The position numbers and the translations under genes were made by a program. Below the pieces are notes generated by a model. It saw nothing but the letters and a program-made list of their open reading frames with translations. It made no database searches and was not told where the DNA came from. 32,500 bases of DNA. Source: Chromera velia (taxonomy: Eukaryota > Sar > Chromeraceae). Numbering within the stretch: position 1 is the first letter of the stretch; each line of letters opens with the position of its first letter. Below are positions 15,429-26,253 of this stretch, in pieces. The DNA lies in contig JAHBMJ010000484.1 in assembly GCA_018398765.1 (NCBI GenBank), positions 1 through 32,500 on the forward strand. The letters run 5' to 3'.

Positions 15429-16681
15429 CTGCCTCTTGTTCGAGTCTACCTTTTTTTTTTTCCTGGAAAGCCGAGCCGCAGCTGTCTGTGTCTCCAAGCA
15501 TGCATCTGTCTGTCGATTGTTGAGTGCATATGGTTCCTTCGGCTGTTTTGTGCGCGTTTCTGTCTCTTTGTCTCTTAATTTATCTAATCTATGGATATTG
15601 AAGCTTGCCTTTGTGTATCAATTTTCTTTGCTTCCCTAAAGCGAGAAGGAACGAAACAATCAACGAAAGAAGAAGAAACGCCACTCTCAATGCCCCTTTC
15701 ACTTCGCGTGGCTCTCCGTTTCTCCATTCAGCTGTTGATGTCTGCTAGCACTGATGCTTCCATCGCAAGACTCCATGATCTATGTAGAATTTTCGGTCTC
15801 TGATACCCTTCCATGGCGAACTGAAGAAAAAGATTTGAAGGAAAGCAGAGGAAAAAAGAGGCATTGATACATACAGACAACGAGCAGACACGAGAGACAA
15901 TATGAGATCCTGCAGAGACTCACCCAGACAGTCTCCTCCCTGCTCTGCGGCTTTACTCGAGAAACTTGCATGTTGTCTTCTCTCTGCTCTCCTGTCTCCC
16001 TGGGAAACACCTGCATACGCAGACATTTTGTGGAAACGCAAGAATTTGGGTGGCTTGAAGTCGCAAAATCACAACAAGACTTGATGCGCTACTGTTGAAA
16101 GCAACGCGCTTCATTCGGGCTAGCTGACTTTGCATAAGGGCCTTCCATTCTTCTCCGGCCACAAGTGAAGGTATCGTGGAGGGGAAGTGCGGGCTTCTTC
16201 CGCTTCCTGTTGCTTGGCTGCTACTGTGGGAGTTCTCTTTGAGGAGCCTCTCGACGGCCTTGCCTATCTGGAGACTCTCAAAGTTTTCCAGAAAAACATC
16301 CTCTTCGTCCGATCTCCCCGAGTCCGTGGTTGACGTGCGAATTTGGTGTGGGTCCGCGCGTCGTATAGACGGTCCTGGGGTGATCTGTCTGAGCATCATT
16401 GCTTTACGTGAGGGATCGAATGAGTCCCTCTTGTGCACCTGGCCTGCCAGGGACACTCCCTTCCCTTCCTCTCTGCCTCTTTCTCTAAGGATCACACGCT
16501 CACTTCTTGCAGCACTGCACGAAGAAGGGTTCCCTAAGTGCCTCAGTCCGAGGTGTGCAAACGCGGTGTCGTGCTCTGCCTCGTCTGCAATGTCGGTGTC
16601 GTTCCAGCCCTCTGAGAGATTATCAGCAGCTTCCACGGCCCCCTGGCCATCCACATGAGAAGATGCAGAGCGTTTTTGCAT
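13517..16681 (-). CDS. Seven-exon helical protein, possible F-BAR-like domain plus proline/serine-rich tail
   Basis: Exons in coding order are 16681-16093, 16010-15892, 15820-15752, 15306-15252, 14946-14931 (16 nt), 14539-14206 and 13921-13517. They total 1587 nt and 528 residues with every phase matching. Residues of about 1-120 are polar. Residues of about 120-320 are mainly helical and order like an F-BAR domain: FLENFESLQIGKAVERLL, then AAEQGGDCLGESLQDLI, then SWSLAMEAS, then SHGLYKIFAEITSHCERERQ. In that family such helices form a curved dimer that binds membranes. Residues of about 335-395 are Glu-, Gly-, Ser- and Gln-rich. The last exon is Ser- and Pro-rich, with PPPSPPRP near the end that could bind SH3-type domains. 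The exon chain is supported by splice signals and frame only. The domain name is a weak inference; an unknown coiled-coil protein is the alternative. Introns hold long CA and CT repeats. Confidence 0.55.
14955..15218. repeat. Long (CA)n microsatellite in an intron
   Basis: About 260 bases of CA repeat carry scattered CG and GA interruptions. It lies between the 16-nt exon (14931-14946) and exon 4 (15252-15306) of the minus-strand gene, so it reads as (TG)n in the transcript. Long frames on both strands through it are artefacts of the repeat. Confidence 0.95.
15385..15426. repeat. (CT)n microsatellite in an intron
   Basis: About 20 CT units lie between exons 3 and 4 of the minus-strand gene. 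They read as (GA)n in the transcript, the opposite sense to the CT tracts in the other genes. Confidence 0.95.
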
Positions 16682-18651
16682 TGTAGTGACGCCTTTCAGG
16701 GTGTCAGATCAGAAATGGCACAACTCAACCCACCAGTCTCTTGGTGCGTGTGTATATCAAAAGATGCATGCACTTTCCGTCTGGCGATCTGAGCTTGGGA
16801 TCTTGTTTGGTTTCGCTAGGTCCGGAGAAGACCAGAATGTATGTGTTCATGCAACCCTGAATCGCCATGAAAGACGTACGTCTGAATTTGCGATCGACCC
16901 ATGCATGCACGCACTGTCATGTATGCATGCATGCACGCGCGCATATATACATGGAAATATATAGCTAAATGTATACATTTACGTATATACGTATATACGC
17001 ACGTATATCGATCGAAATATATAAACTACTGTTGTTTGTGCAACACCCCGCGAAGCGACGGGGAGCGGGCCGCCGCCGCGCCCCCACCGCCGGGCCAGCA
17101 GAGATTTCGCCGAAGTTCGGTTTCACGCCTAATATATAGCTCAACCAGGCTTAGGGCTTCGTTGTGGGAAGCACATTGGAACGGTGTACACAGGCAGTAC
17201 ATAACAGCTTGAATGCGTTAAGAATCTTCTATAGTTTTCTGCTTATTATATGGCTTAATATAGTAGTTGTTTGATTGAGTTAGACTAAGTAAAAGTCTTC
17301 ATAAAACACTATGCATATCTCAAATTCAATTCTTATAAATTCTTATGTATTATAGAAAAACTTAAAAAACAGCTTAAAAACCCGTTTCACTACTGATCAT
17401 CAGATATGATTGAGACAACCTGGAGCACTAATCTTATTTTATCTTATACTATATATCGAATAGTCGCAACAACGAACCAACCCTCAATATTCTATTCCAA
17501 TATTCTTGCTCTCTCAACAAATTAACATAGCGGGAAGGCCTAGTGTGGAACCTATTAATCAATCAATCAATTAATCAATCAATCAATCAATAATTTATAT
17601 GTTTTTCTTAGTTGCCTAGTGTTTAGCTTTGTATTCTTAGTTGCATTATTATGTATGCACAGCCAGATGCACAGGCAAAAGAAAAACAAGAAACTTAAAA
17701 GAACCGCTTTGTTCATAGATATCCTTTGAGCCCTCTCTCATCCCATGTATGCTGGCAGCACAGATGCACAAGCAGAAACAATCGGGGACTTACATGCAGA
17801 GATCAACCGATCGATCGATCGACGTGCACACCGTCGCTGTCGCTGCATGTTCAGTCGACCATGCAAACGACTTGGTGGGCGTCAACGCACATGCACGCAT
17901 GAGCACCTTCACAAGGTATACGCTGCATTCATTCATTGCCATCGGATGAGAGAGGAGAGGCTCATCGGCTCTATGGGAACAAACGCTCCCTGTCAGCTTC
18001 TGTGGTTGCACGACTGGCTGCTTGCCTCCGTGCCTGTTCAGTGAATTCTCCACCCTCGGCCCTCCCAGACCTTGCAAGTCAGCCGCAGTTGATCGTTCGC
18101 AGTGTTTGAATTCAGTCATAACATCCCCAAGAAAAGCGTGTAAAACAAAGTCATGCGTGTACAACATGAAGTACTTACGCATTACTCACAGACACGTGTC
18201 GACCAGAATTGACAAAAACATGCACGTGAGAGAATGCATGTACGACAGCATAATTTGGATGCTGCAAGAATCGCCCGGCGCAAACGGACGGTCAGGGGTC
18301 TTGGGCCGAAGCAGAAGCACAAAAATTCACACATCGATACACAGCCAGTTCCATCCATCTTTATTTTAATCATTCAGCATTCATTCATTTATGCATTCAC
18401 ACATACACACATTCACACATTCACACATCTAATACTGCCCCTTCTCCCCAATCTCCCGAGGTCTCTCCTTTCCACTTTTGCGTCTCCCGATGCCATTCCC
18501 TCTTGCGCTCTCCCTCTCCCTCTCTCTTCAAACCCACCCACGCAACCACCAAAGATACAGCACAGGTCTGCATCTGAAGGGACTCCGACATTCAATTCAG
18601 ACCACCCACCCCATTACACAAAGAAATAACGAAGAACTGAATTACATGAAT
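16682..18651. other. Intergenic region with AT-rich and simple repeats
   Basis: The upstream side of the minus-strand helical gene lies at the left and the 3' side of the ArfGAP gene at the right. Palindromic AT-rich steps (AAATGTATACATTT near 16967-16980; GTATATACGTATATACG near 16983-16999) follow TGCATGCATGCATG near 16920. A short GC-rich block lies at about 17041-17110. Positions 17210-17700 are AT-rich, with an AATC repeat at about 17557-17591. Frames of up to 130 codons at 17745-18370 show no domain. No gene is supported. Confidence 0.5.
17557..17591. repeat. (AATC)n microsatellite
   Basis: About eight units of AATC carry one substitution. It lies in AT-rich intergenic DNA. Confidence 0.85.
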
Positions 18652-19896
18652 TTACTTGATCGTTGCCTTCTTGAAATTGTCCACATCCCAATCCTCAAAA
18701 TCGTCATCGAACCCCCCTGCCCCCCCACCAGCAAGGGGGTTGGCAGGAGCGGGCACGGGGGGCCCGTTGGCTGCCGGAGGGATGGCGGGCTGCACAGCGA
18801 CTGCAGGCTGTGGCGCGATGCTGTCTGCAGGGTCTGCAAACAGATCCGCAGCAGCGGCGGCGCTGGGGGCTGCAGGGGGGCCCGACACCGAGCCAGAGCG
18901 GGGAGGGGGCAGGGAGTCAGACCCGAACCCCTGCATCTTTCCCGTTGACAGGGCCTGCAGATGCGCCCCCTTCTCTTGTTGAGGTTCCCCTGACACGTAT
19001 GTGTACACTCCCTTCACCCCCCCAGAAACCCAGTCTGCTGTGGAAGTCGCTGCGTTTCCTGCACGATCGAAAAAGGTCTTCCGTTGCTCTTCATCACTGA
19101 TGGTCTCCCCCACCTTTTTTCCTGTGTTGACTACCCAATTTGCCCCCGTCTTCGCAGAGTCCCCCACATACTCAAAAAGGCCTCTTTCCTGCACATTTGC
19201 AGAGACCTGACTTGCTTTCTCAGAGGCCGCAGCTGCAGCACGAGAAGCAAGCGCCGAAGCTGCACCCACTGCCCCCCACAGCCCTGCACCCAGTCTCGAC
19301 ACCGCATCGTCCCCTCCACCTGGCGGCTGCGGAGGGGCAAAGTTGGGGTTTCCGAAGCTTCTCGACTGGTTGCTGGACCCGAATCCCTCAGCGGCGGGCC
19401 CCGGATTGCTGCTGATGGAGGACGTGCGCACGGAGGTGGGAGCCCCGAAGGCAGGCTGGGTCCCCTCCCCAGGCGGCAAAGGGGGGGGTGCCGGGGTCCC
19501 GTTGACTCTTGATTTGAGCAGATCTCTGTAGAATGCAGCAGCCTTGGTGTTGTACTTGGTGCGCACCTCCATAGAGGCAATTCCCTCTTTTTCAAAAAAC
19601 TCTTGACATCTCGCATTGCCCCCCATGAGCATGGTCTGCAGCTCTTTATCCTTCCATTCGTCCATGGTAATCGATCTGACAAATGAAATGTGTACACCCA
19701 TCCCTCTGTGCGTTCCTGAGCACTGAAGACAGACGTGGATTCCGTGAGAAACAGAACACCACTGAGGGTGAGAAGCACCGCAATCGAAGCACTTCCCGTT
19801 GGAGGGATCATCCTCCTTCATCTTCTTAAACGCTTCTGCAACCTCGGGCTTCATCGTATCGCTCTCTTCCGAAGAGTGATCGGCTAATCTAAACAA
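18652..19896 (-). CDS. ArfGAP1-like GTPase-activating protein
   Basis: This single-exon gene encodes 414 residues, or 400 if the second ATG at 19854 is used. The ArfGAP zinc finger is complete: C36-x2-C39-x16-C56-x2-C59 with R64 of GTHRGMGVH as the expected arginine finger, and W46 in HPQW as usual for the family. It would speed GTP hydrolysis on Arf and so drive release of COPI coats at the Golgi. After a Pro/Gly-rich linker, residues of about 195-310 hold two Ala/Gly/Thr/Ser-rich amphipathic stretches with spaced Trp and Phe, like the curvature-sensing ALPS helices of ArfGAP1. The C-terminus has W403-x4-F408 in an acidic setting ([10 protein letters not shown]), matching the W-x(1-6)-[W/F] motif through which ArfGAP1 binds delta-COP. 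The gene is divergent from the START gene across about 560 bp. Confidence 0.93.
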   Translation of the reverse strand: MFRLADHSSEESDTMKPEVAEAFKKMKEDDPSNGKCFDCGASHPQWCSVSHGIHVCLQCSGTHRGMGVHISFVRSITMDEWKDKELQTMLMGGNARCQEFFEKEGIASMEVRTKYNTKAAAFYRDLLKSRVNGTPAPPPLPPGEGTQPAFGAPTSVRTSSISSNPGPAAEGFGSSNQSRSFGNPNFAPPQPPGGGDDAVSRLGAGLWGAVGAASALASRAAAAASEKASQVSANVQERGLFEYVGDSAKTGANWVVNTGKKVGETISDEEQRKTFFDRAGNAATSTADWVSGGVKGVYTYVSGEPQQEKGAHLQALSTGKMQGFGSDSLPPPRSGSVSGPPAAPSAAAAADLFADPADSIAPQPAVAVQPAIPPAANGPPVPAPANPLAGGGAGGFDDDFEDWDVDNFKKATIK

Positions 19897-20460
19897 TGAT
19901 CGGTTGGGTGCTCAGTTGAGAATCGGCACAGATTTCTACTCCAAAGGAAAGTGCGGGTTCGAATTCGAGAGACCCAAAGCGCAGAGTGGATACAAAAGAC
20001 TGACAAAATTCGTCTCCTGCAGACAAAACGATCAGTCGCTGGCACTGAGTTCTACAATCTGAGGGTCGGGCCGATCTGTTCTGATCTTCCAGACAACTGA
20101 GATCAGTCTGACGGAGAGGTCGCAAGAAGAGCAACAGTTCGGGATCCGCCGCGGATTCGTCACGCACAGGCCCGGAAAAAAGTCGGGGCCCAGCCCCCAT
20201 GCACCGGCCGGGGCCGCTCAGTCTGCTAAAATCGGAAGTCGGATCTGGCCTGCAGCGTGCCTGACCTTTGGACCTTCAAGTCTTAATTCGACTATAACTC
20301 AGACTTGCTAAGGGGCTGCTCTCCTCCGCAACCAAAGAACTAGTCTCCCCTGCGTGTCTTCTCGCAGCCTCTCTTCTCCTTCCCTGTGACTTCACAAAAA
20401 AGGTGGAGAAGGGGGAAAAACGGTCTGTGATTCTCCCAAGACCTCAAGAAGGCACTCATC
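19897..20460. promoter_or_regulatory. Shared upstream region of the ArfGAP and START genes
   Basis: About 560 bp separate two divergent start codons, so both promoters should lie here. No TATA box is evident, and the DNA is GC-balanced. I see repeated GATCTG/CAGATC-like words (about 20070-20110) but cannot assign a factor. The role is inferred from position only. Confidence 0.35.
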
Positions 20461-22002
20461 ATGGAGGAGGAAGCAGTTTGGTCGCTGGTTTCCGAACTTC
20501 TTTCCAGCGATGGAGAACCCTTTCACTCAAAGTATGAGCACTTCGCAGAAATCAAGGACGAAACCCAATCGCGTGTGTCCCTGTACCGACGGCCAGTAGA
20601 GGTCTGTCAGTTGTGATCGAATGGGCTTTTGCTTTTTGACGACTTCGCGATTTTATTCGCTCTGCCCTTCTGTCTTGCTGCAGGGGTCTTCTCTGTTCGA
20701 GTACTTTGCCGAGGGTCTAGTCCCCCTCTCTCCAGAGGTGCTTGTGTGTCTAAACCTGGACGGAGAGTACAAGAAACAGTGGAATAATACTTGCAAGGAA
20801 AGCAGGGTGGGTCGGAGTTGCTGTCGCTTGAATCGTCTCCGCTGATGGATTCCTCGCGTTCTTTCGTATGTTCCATTTTCTCTTTCGGATCCCGCGTCTC
20901 CCTTCATGTTTCTTCTCTTCTCTTCTCTTCCTCGCATTTTCTGAGTCCTGCTTCCCCCCTTGTTGCTCCAAGTTGTCTACACTCCTTTGTGCCCGTGTAG
21001 TTTGTGAGCCGATCAGAGTTGGAAAGCAATGTTCTTGCATGCTGCTGACGAGTCTGTGCGTACTCGTGTACCTCTGTACGTCTCCTGTGCGCAAGAGCAC
21101 CACGCCATTGATCAAAGAGATGGAGTGAAACGTTGGAGATTTGCAGATCAGATTGAGAATCTGCAGAGGGGCGCTCGCTTGTTCCTCATTGCGGTATGTG
21201 AGACTATGTTTACGCAGTGATACCGAAACATGCTGGTGCTAAGTCCTGAAAGTTTTGCAAACACACTGAAATTTGTATGTATTCTTGGCTTGTTTGTTTG
21301 GTCTCTCGTCTCTTCTCTCTCTGCAGCATGTGGGTTCCCTCGACGCGGAGACTCAGGTTACGTTCTCTGTGGCCAAATTTCCTTCCCCTCTTTCCTCCAG
21401 AGAGTACCTATCTGCGAGGACAGTCGCACAGGCACCAGGAAGAAAGTCTGAGGGGAGAAAGGGAAAGCAAGGTTCCTCCCGATTTGTTCTAGTGGGCAGG
21501 GCAGTGAACTCGCCAGAGCTCCAGATCCCCACCGGGTGGGGCAACGTGCGGGTGAGGACTTCGTATTCCATCACAGTAGTCGAGTCTGCCCGCCCTCCTC
21601 TGCCAGAGGGGGGTGTTCCTTCTCCCTCTTCTCCCTCAACGTCAGCGTCGAGTAGTCTCTCATCAGCACAGCAGCAGCCACAGCAGTGGAGCCGTCTGTC
21701 GCTGGTCTATTTCGAGAACCCCGAGGGCTCCATTCCGTCCTACGTCGTTAACTTCGCTGCTCGCGTGACGCTCCCAAAGATGTTGGGAGCCCTGGTGACG
21801 GCAGGAAATCAATACCCCCCGGAGAGGCTCGACAAGACCATGAAAACAAGTCAGTCAGTCAGTGAGACGGACAGAAAGCAGAGCAGATGAGTCAGACAAC
21901 AACTGATTGAACCAGTTACCCCGTCCGCCAGTGAGTCATTTTGGAAGGTGCCCTGTATGTCGTCTCGTATGAGAGGGGAAAAACCTTGAGGTCGTACCCT
22001 GG

Positions 22003-22069
<67 letters not shown>

Positions 22070-22085
22070 TGTGCGTGCGTGTGTG

Positions 22086-22127
<42 letters not shown>

Positions 22128-23159
22128 AGTGCATGTATGTATGAGGTTTCGTTCCCTTTCCCTCCTTGTTCCTTGATTGTTTTCGCAGTTCGGTTGCGGC
22201 GTCTCCGTGCTTCTTCTCGTCCTTCCCTCTCTGATTCTTCTCTCGGCGTGACCCGAGAGAGAGACAGGGACAGGGCAGAGGAGGAGCAGGACAACCCTCT
22301 GGAAGAAGCAGTGACGGCTGCCGGGACTGCCCCCAAGAGAGTGCCGTGGGGCCTCTGGGGCGACTCTGCACGGGGGGGATCAGAGGAGGAAGAGGAAGAA
22401 GAGGGTGATGCAGTCGAGACGGCATCGTCTGTCGGTGTATCCGAACCTCCGTCTCCCTCTGCCCTGGTGGCCAGGTCGTCTCCTTCTCTTTCTCCTTCCC
22501 TTTCTTTCACACGGGGTGGGAGGAGTGTGGACAGGTGGCGTCTCGCTTGTTTGGTGGGATTGGAATCTGTTGAGGGGGGGCTGGTGGATCGGGATGTAGG
22601 GTTTCTCTTCTTGCTTGTCCTTCTCTGTCTGTGTGTCGTCTTGCTGCAGTCTGCTCTTGTGGGCGTCTCCCTAGGAATTCCTTTGGGAGGCTCTCTGCCA
22701 TCTGTGGTGTCATGGTGGCAGGAGACCGGGCAGCAGGGTGAGATGATGGAGACGGGAACGGAAGCACAGGCGGTGGGGCAAGACGGTGCAGTACGGGTTC
22801 CAGGGAAGGGTGGAATATCTGGTCTTCTAGTGGTTTTCTGTGGTCACGCGGTCCTTTCCCTGGGTGCGATCGTGAGTGTGGCTGCGGTGTTCTTTTCAAG
22901 GGGATGGCGGTTGAGGCTTGTGCCAAGAAGTCGTGGAATAGGTAGGGGGGTCGATAGTGAAGGGGAAGAGGATGCAAGTAGAGAAGGTGAAAGTGAGAAC
23001 AGAAGAAGTACAGGGTTTGAGGAAAGGAACAGGGAAGGGGAAGGAATGGGATGTTCCGTAGAAGGAGAGTGGTTGATTGTTGGAACGTCCGAAGAAGACG
23101 AAAAGGTTGAACGGTCTGAATTGGGCGACATGGACTCATGGGTGGTTGTGGGACTGTGA
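20461..23159 (+). CDS. START-domain lipid-binding protein with two C-terminal membrane segments
   Basis: Predicted exons are 20461-20601, 20684-20806, 21017-21193, 21327-21849 and 22189-23159, giving 644 residues with phases consistent. Residues of about 50-320 resemble a START domain: VCLNLDGEYKKQWNNT matches the conserved D-x-x-Y-R-x-x-W-D block, FPSPLSSREY matches FP.p...RDY, and YFENPEGSIPSYVVNF matches the DPGGSIP..lvN block before the final helix. START folds bind one sterol, phospholipid or ceramide in a cavity and often act in transfer or tethering. An acidic, Ser-rich linker follows, with two hydrophobic segments at about 458-482 and 528-556. The tail is acidic and ends with E-W616-L-I-V and D-S-W639-V-V-V, both fitting LIR/AIM-type W-x-x-hydrophobic motifs. 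The start of exon 3 is less certain because the preferred acceptor (21016) lies just after another candidate (about 21000). The likely site is a membrane contact or endomembrane. Confidence 0.8.
22008..22122 (+). repeat. (CT)n-(GT)n microsatellite in START intron 4
   Basis: CT repeats run directly into GT repeats with few interruptions. The tract lies between exon 4 (ends 21849) and exon 5 (starts 22189). Pyrimidines are on the coding strand. Confidence 0.95.
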
Positions 23160-25314
23160 AGAAGGACGGGTGTCTCTGTCCGTCTTTCTTTCTGTCTCTT
23201 CTCTTCGTCAGCATTTCTATCTGTCTGATCGAAGTTTTTCTCTGTCTTTTTCCTCTTGTCCTTCTCAGTGCAGTCATTCGTTGAGTCTTTCTCTCTCTCC
23301 ACCCGCTGGCCTTTTCTTGACCTGTCTTGTCTGCCTATCCAGTCGTTGCGTCAATGAATTTTCTTCTCTTTCGGATCATTCAAACAAAAGTGTTTTTCTC
23401 CATCCTCCCCCTCTTTCTCAAATTGCGGCCTGGGGCCGCTGCATGAATCTGTCAGAATGTGTATCGAGGGCAGTTAGTGACTCAATTCCTTTGCACACAC
23501 AAGAAAGAAAGAATTCAACGAAGAGCACAAAAACGAATACCAAATCGTGCGGGTTTCTTCCCTCAACTCCTGCAGGGGACCGCTGTAAGTTTTCAATCGA
23601 ATGTCCGTCTCTCAATTCGTTTCTTCATTCCTCTTCAATTAAGCATTTGTGCGTGTACGTTCTCATCCTCCGTCTACAAGTGGGTCGTTCTCCAGCCGCT
23701 CGATCGAATTCGTCATTGCAGGGCAGAAAGAAAAAAGGGCGGATCACGTTTGTTCAAATTTGGCACCGATGTGCCGAAAGTAGGATGCGCCCGTTTCCTT
23801 CTCCTTCCTTTCCTTCTTTGTTTGTTCCCTCTAAGTTGCTTTTCATTTTTCTCGCCCGTCCCTTCTCTTCTCCGAGAGTTGGATACAGGCAGGCAGGCAG
23901 GAAGAAAGGGAAAAAGGGGAGAACGAATTCATTTGCAATTGAATGGAGCGCGCTTCGGGATTGGTTGAACTGAATGGATGATTGGATGGATGAAGACTTA
24001 TTTGATCGATTGGTGAGTTCCTTGTTGTTGCTGTCTTGTCTTTGTTCTTTTCTTCCTTTCGGAAGGATGTTGAGGAATTGATGCTTGCTTACCTCCTCCT
24101 GCTGCCTTCTCTTTTGAAAGGAGGAGAAGGGAAATGAGTTCATGCCCATGCAGTCAATCTAGAGAAAAAAACAATATTTCGAACCGGGATGGGATGATTT
24201 GGGCACATCCATTCTGGCACTCACTTCACTACGCTGCGGTCGCTTTCATCGTTCAAGTGTATCTCTTCTTTTCACTGAATTTTCAGTTTGTAGTCTAATG
24301 TCGGTCTTTTCACTTTCTTGCCTAAAACTGGCTTTCTTTCTCCTCTTTTTTTCTTCCGATCCTTCCGTCAGAAAAGAAGACGGTAAACCGGTCGAAAATC
24401 TTCTTTTGCGTTTCAATCTTCTTTCTTTTCCTCGTTGGCCCATATTTTGTTCGGCTTCCGATTCCTTTCTTTCCTCCATCCTTCCTGCACTTGTTGTCTC
24501 TGTGAGGCAGTGAGTGAGTGCGTGGATGAGGACGGACCAGTAGATTACTCGTGAAGAGAAAGCGGGGCGGCGAAAAAATGCGCGTGCCTCGTCTGTGAGT
24601 GTGAGAACCTGTCTGATCCGCATGGTGTCAGACAGCGATGCAGGGTGGATTGATGGATGGATGGATGGTCTGGTAGGAAAGTGCTGGTATCAGTATTTGT
24701 TTAGAACAACCAGACCGCGTCTGTCTGTCCGTATGTCTCATCGGGGTGATGCGAAGGCTAGGGGGGCAATGGCCTTTCTTCCCTTCTCGCTCGCTGAGTT
24801 TTTTGTTTCTTTCTACATGTGCCTTGATTCGCCCCGTCGGACTCTTCTTTCGTCGACGCTTACAAGGCCTTAGCGTTGACGGAAAGGGTCAGATGCGATT
24901 TGGCAGACGGACAGATGGATGGAGCACGAGGAGTAACGAAGGACCAGCAGACCATGGAGCTGACCGACCAAGAGGTTGTCACAAACAGCTCTTGAGGTGT
25001 GACATCGTTGCTCCCTCACTATTTTGTTTCCACACACGAGCTGCCTATATGAAGGGGCGCGATTTTTTTCCCCTTGTTTTCCGCCATGCACTGTAGCAGG
25101 GGGCTTCAAAGGCACGTCCCGTTGCACAGCTTTGACATGTGTTTTTTTTTGTTTCTTTGTTTTCTTCGATTCTGCCAGATTAGAATGACCTGTTAGTAGC
25201 CTCGTAGTAGTGCTGAAAGAACAAACACCCTTCGACATGATGTTCCAATGAGCCGTCGGAACTGACGGCCATTTCCTTGCTGAGACCTTGTATATTCTCT
25301 CTATGCATGTCTCT

Positions 25315-25359
<45 letters not shown>

Positions 25360-26253
25360 TGTATGCGTGAGTGAGTTGGTGAAAAAAAATGAGTGTGTGT
25401 GCGAGCACGAACGAAGTAGGCGAGTAGGAAGGTGTGATTCAACGTGGATGCTAGCGTGGATGATGTCTTTTTAAAGGCCCGTTCCATGGACCGTTGCGGA
25501 ACAAGAATTGCTTGTGCATGCAGTGCAGTCACTCAGAATCTCAGATCATAGTAAAATGCCAGTGCAGTTAGTGCCAGTTACAGATTATGTGTGTATACAA
25601 CTTCAAATCTGGTCTTGCAAATTTTACTGTCAATAATATTACTATGTTACGTTAAGATAGGATAGGATAGGATTAATGTCTGGAGGATTGGCCTCCTGCC
25701 ATGGCTTTATATAATATGTATTATTAAATTAACCATCCATATGTCTAGCCATATGTGTAGAACCGTGTGTAACGGTGTAACCGTCTTTACAGCAGCAAAT
25801 GGATTCTAGATTTGATATTAAACTTCCGCCCAGGAGTTGAAAGCTCAACCTAGGGTCTCACAGCAAATAATCAATTATATGAATTAACTTAGGATAGGAT
25901 AGGATTTATGTTTCGGATCACCCCGCGGTCCACTGCCGGGCCTCGACTTGCACCGTTGGTTATTATAATGTATATATAGCAAATTAGATTAATATAATTT
26001 ATGATATGAATTAATTATATATCACATAAAATGTTAATCATTTTCAAAGTTACACTCATGATGTGATTTATCTACATGTCTGTATCAAATTATAACACCA
26101 GACCTTCTATAGCTCGATTATACGCTGTTAGATACACTGGGCGGAATACACACTCGATATAACAAACAATTTAATTATATTTTGCAGTAGTTTTTGTACA
26201 TATACGTTCAACATACATTATTCGATTTTTAAACATGAGCCATGTTTGCATTT
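23160..26253. other. Convergent intergenic region, repeat-rich
   Basis: The first part (23160-25100) is C/T-rich on the plus strand, with many frames of 60-300 codons that are low-complexity Ser, Leu and Phe and show no domain. It may include the 3' UTR of the START gene. A GGAT repeat lies at about 24646-24668 and a CT-GT tract at 25311-25358. From 25540 to 26250 the DNA is AT-rich and holds two GGATAGGATAGG motifs (about 25657 and 25891). No gene is supported. Confidence 0.5.
25311..25358 (+). repeat. (CT)n-(GT)n microsatellite
   Basis: A short CT run passes into about 15 GT units. It has the same order and strand as the tracts in the introns of the plus-strand genes, but here lies outside any gene I can support. 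Confidence 0.9.

Noticed and set aside
14813..15639. Frames of 100-230 codons rich in His-Thr or Cys-Val
   Set aside because: They are translations of the CA/TG repeat and cross the predicted exons of the minus-strand gene in the wrong frame.
16960..17020. Palindromic ATACGTAT steps as a possible CRISPR or operator array
   Set aside because: There are no constant repeats with unique spacers; it is a run of short AT-rich palindromic words.
19131..19811. 226-codon minus-strand frame inside the ArfGAP gene
   Set aside because: It is an out-of-frame shadow; the ArfGAP frame has the complete zinc finger.
22507..23302. Minus-strand frames of 256 and 152 codons opposite START exon 5
   Set aside because: They are Pro/Ser/Arg-rich shadows of the coding exon; the plus-strand frame has membrane segments and joins the START exons in phase.
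23077..23973. 298-codon plus-strand frame downstream of the START gene
   Set aside because: It begins inside START exon 5 in another frame and continues as Ser/Leu/Phe-rich low-complexity sequence with no domain or splice support.
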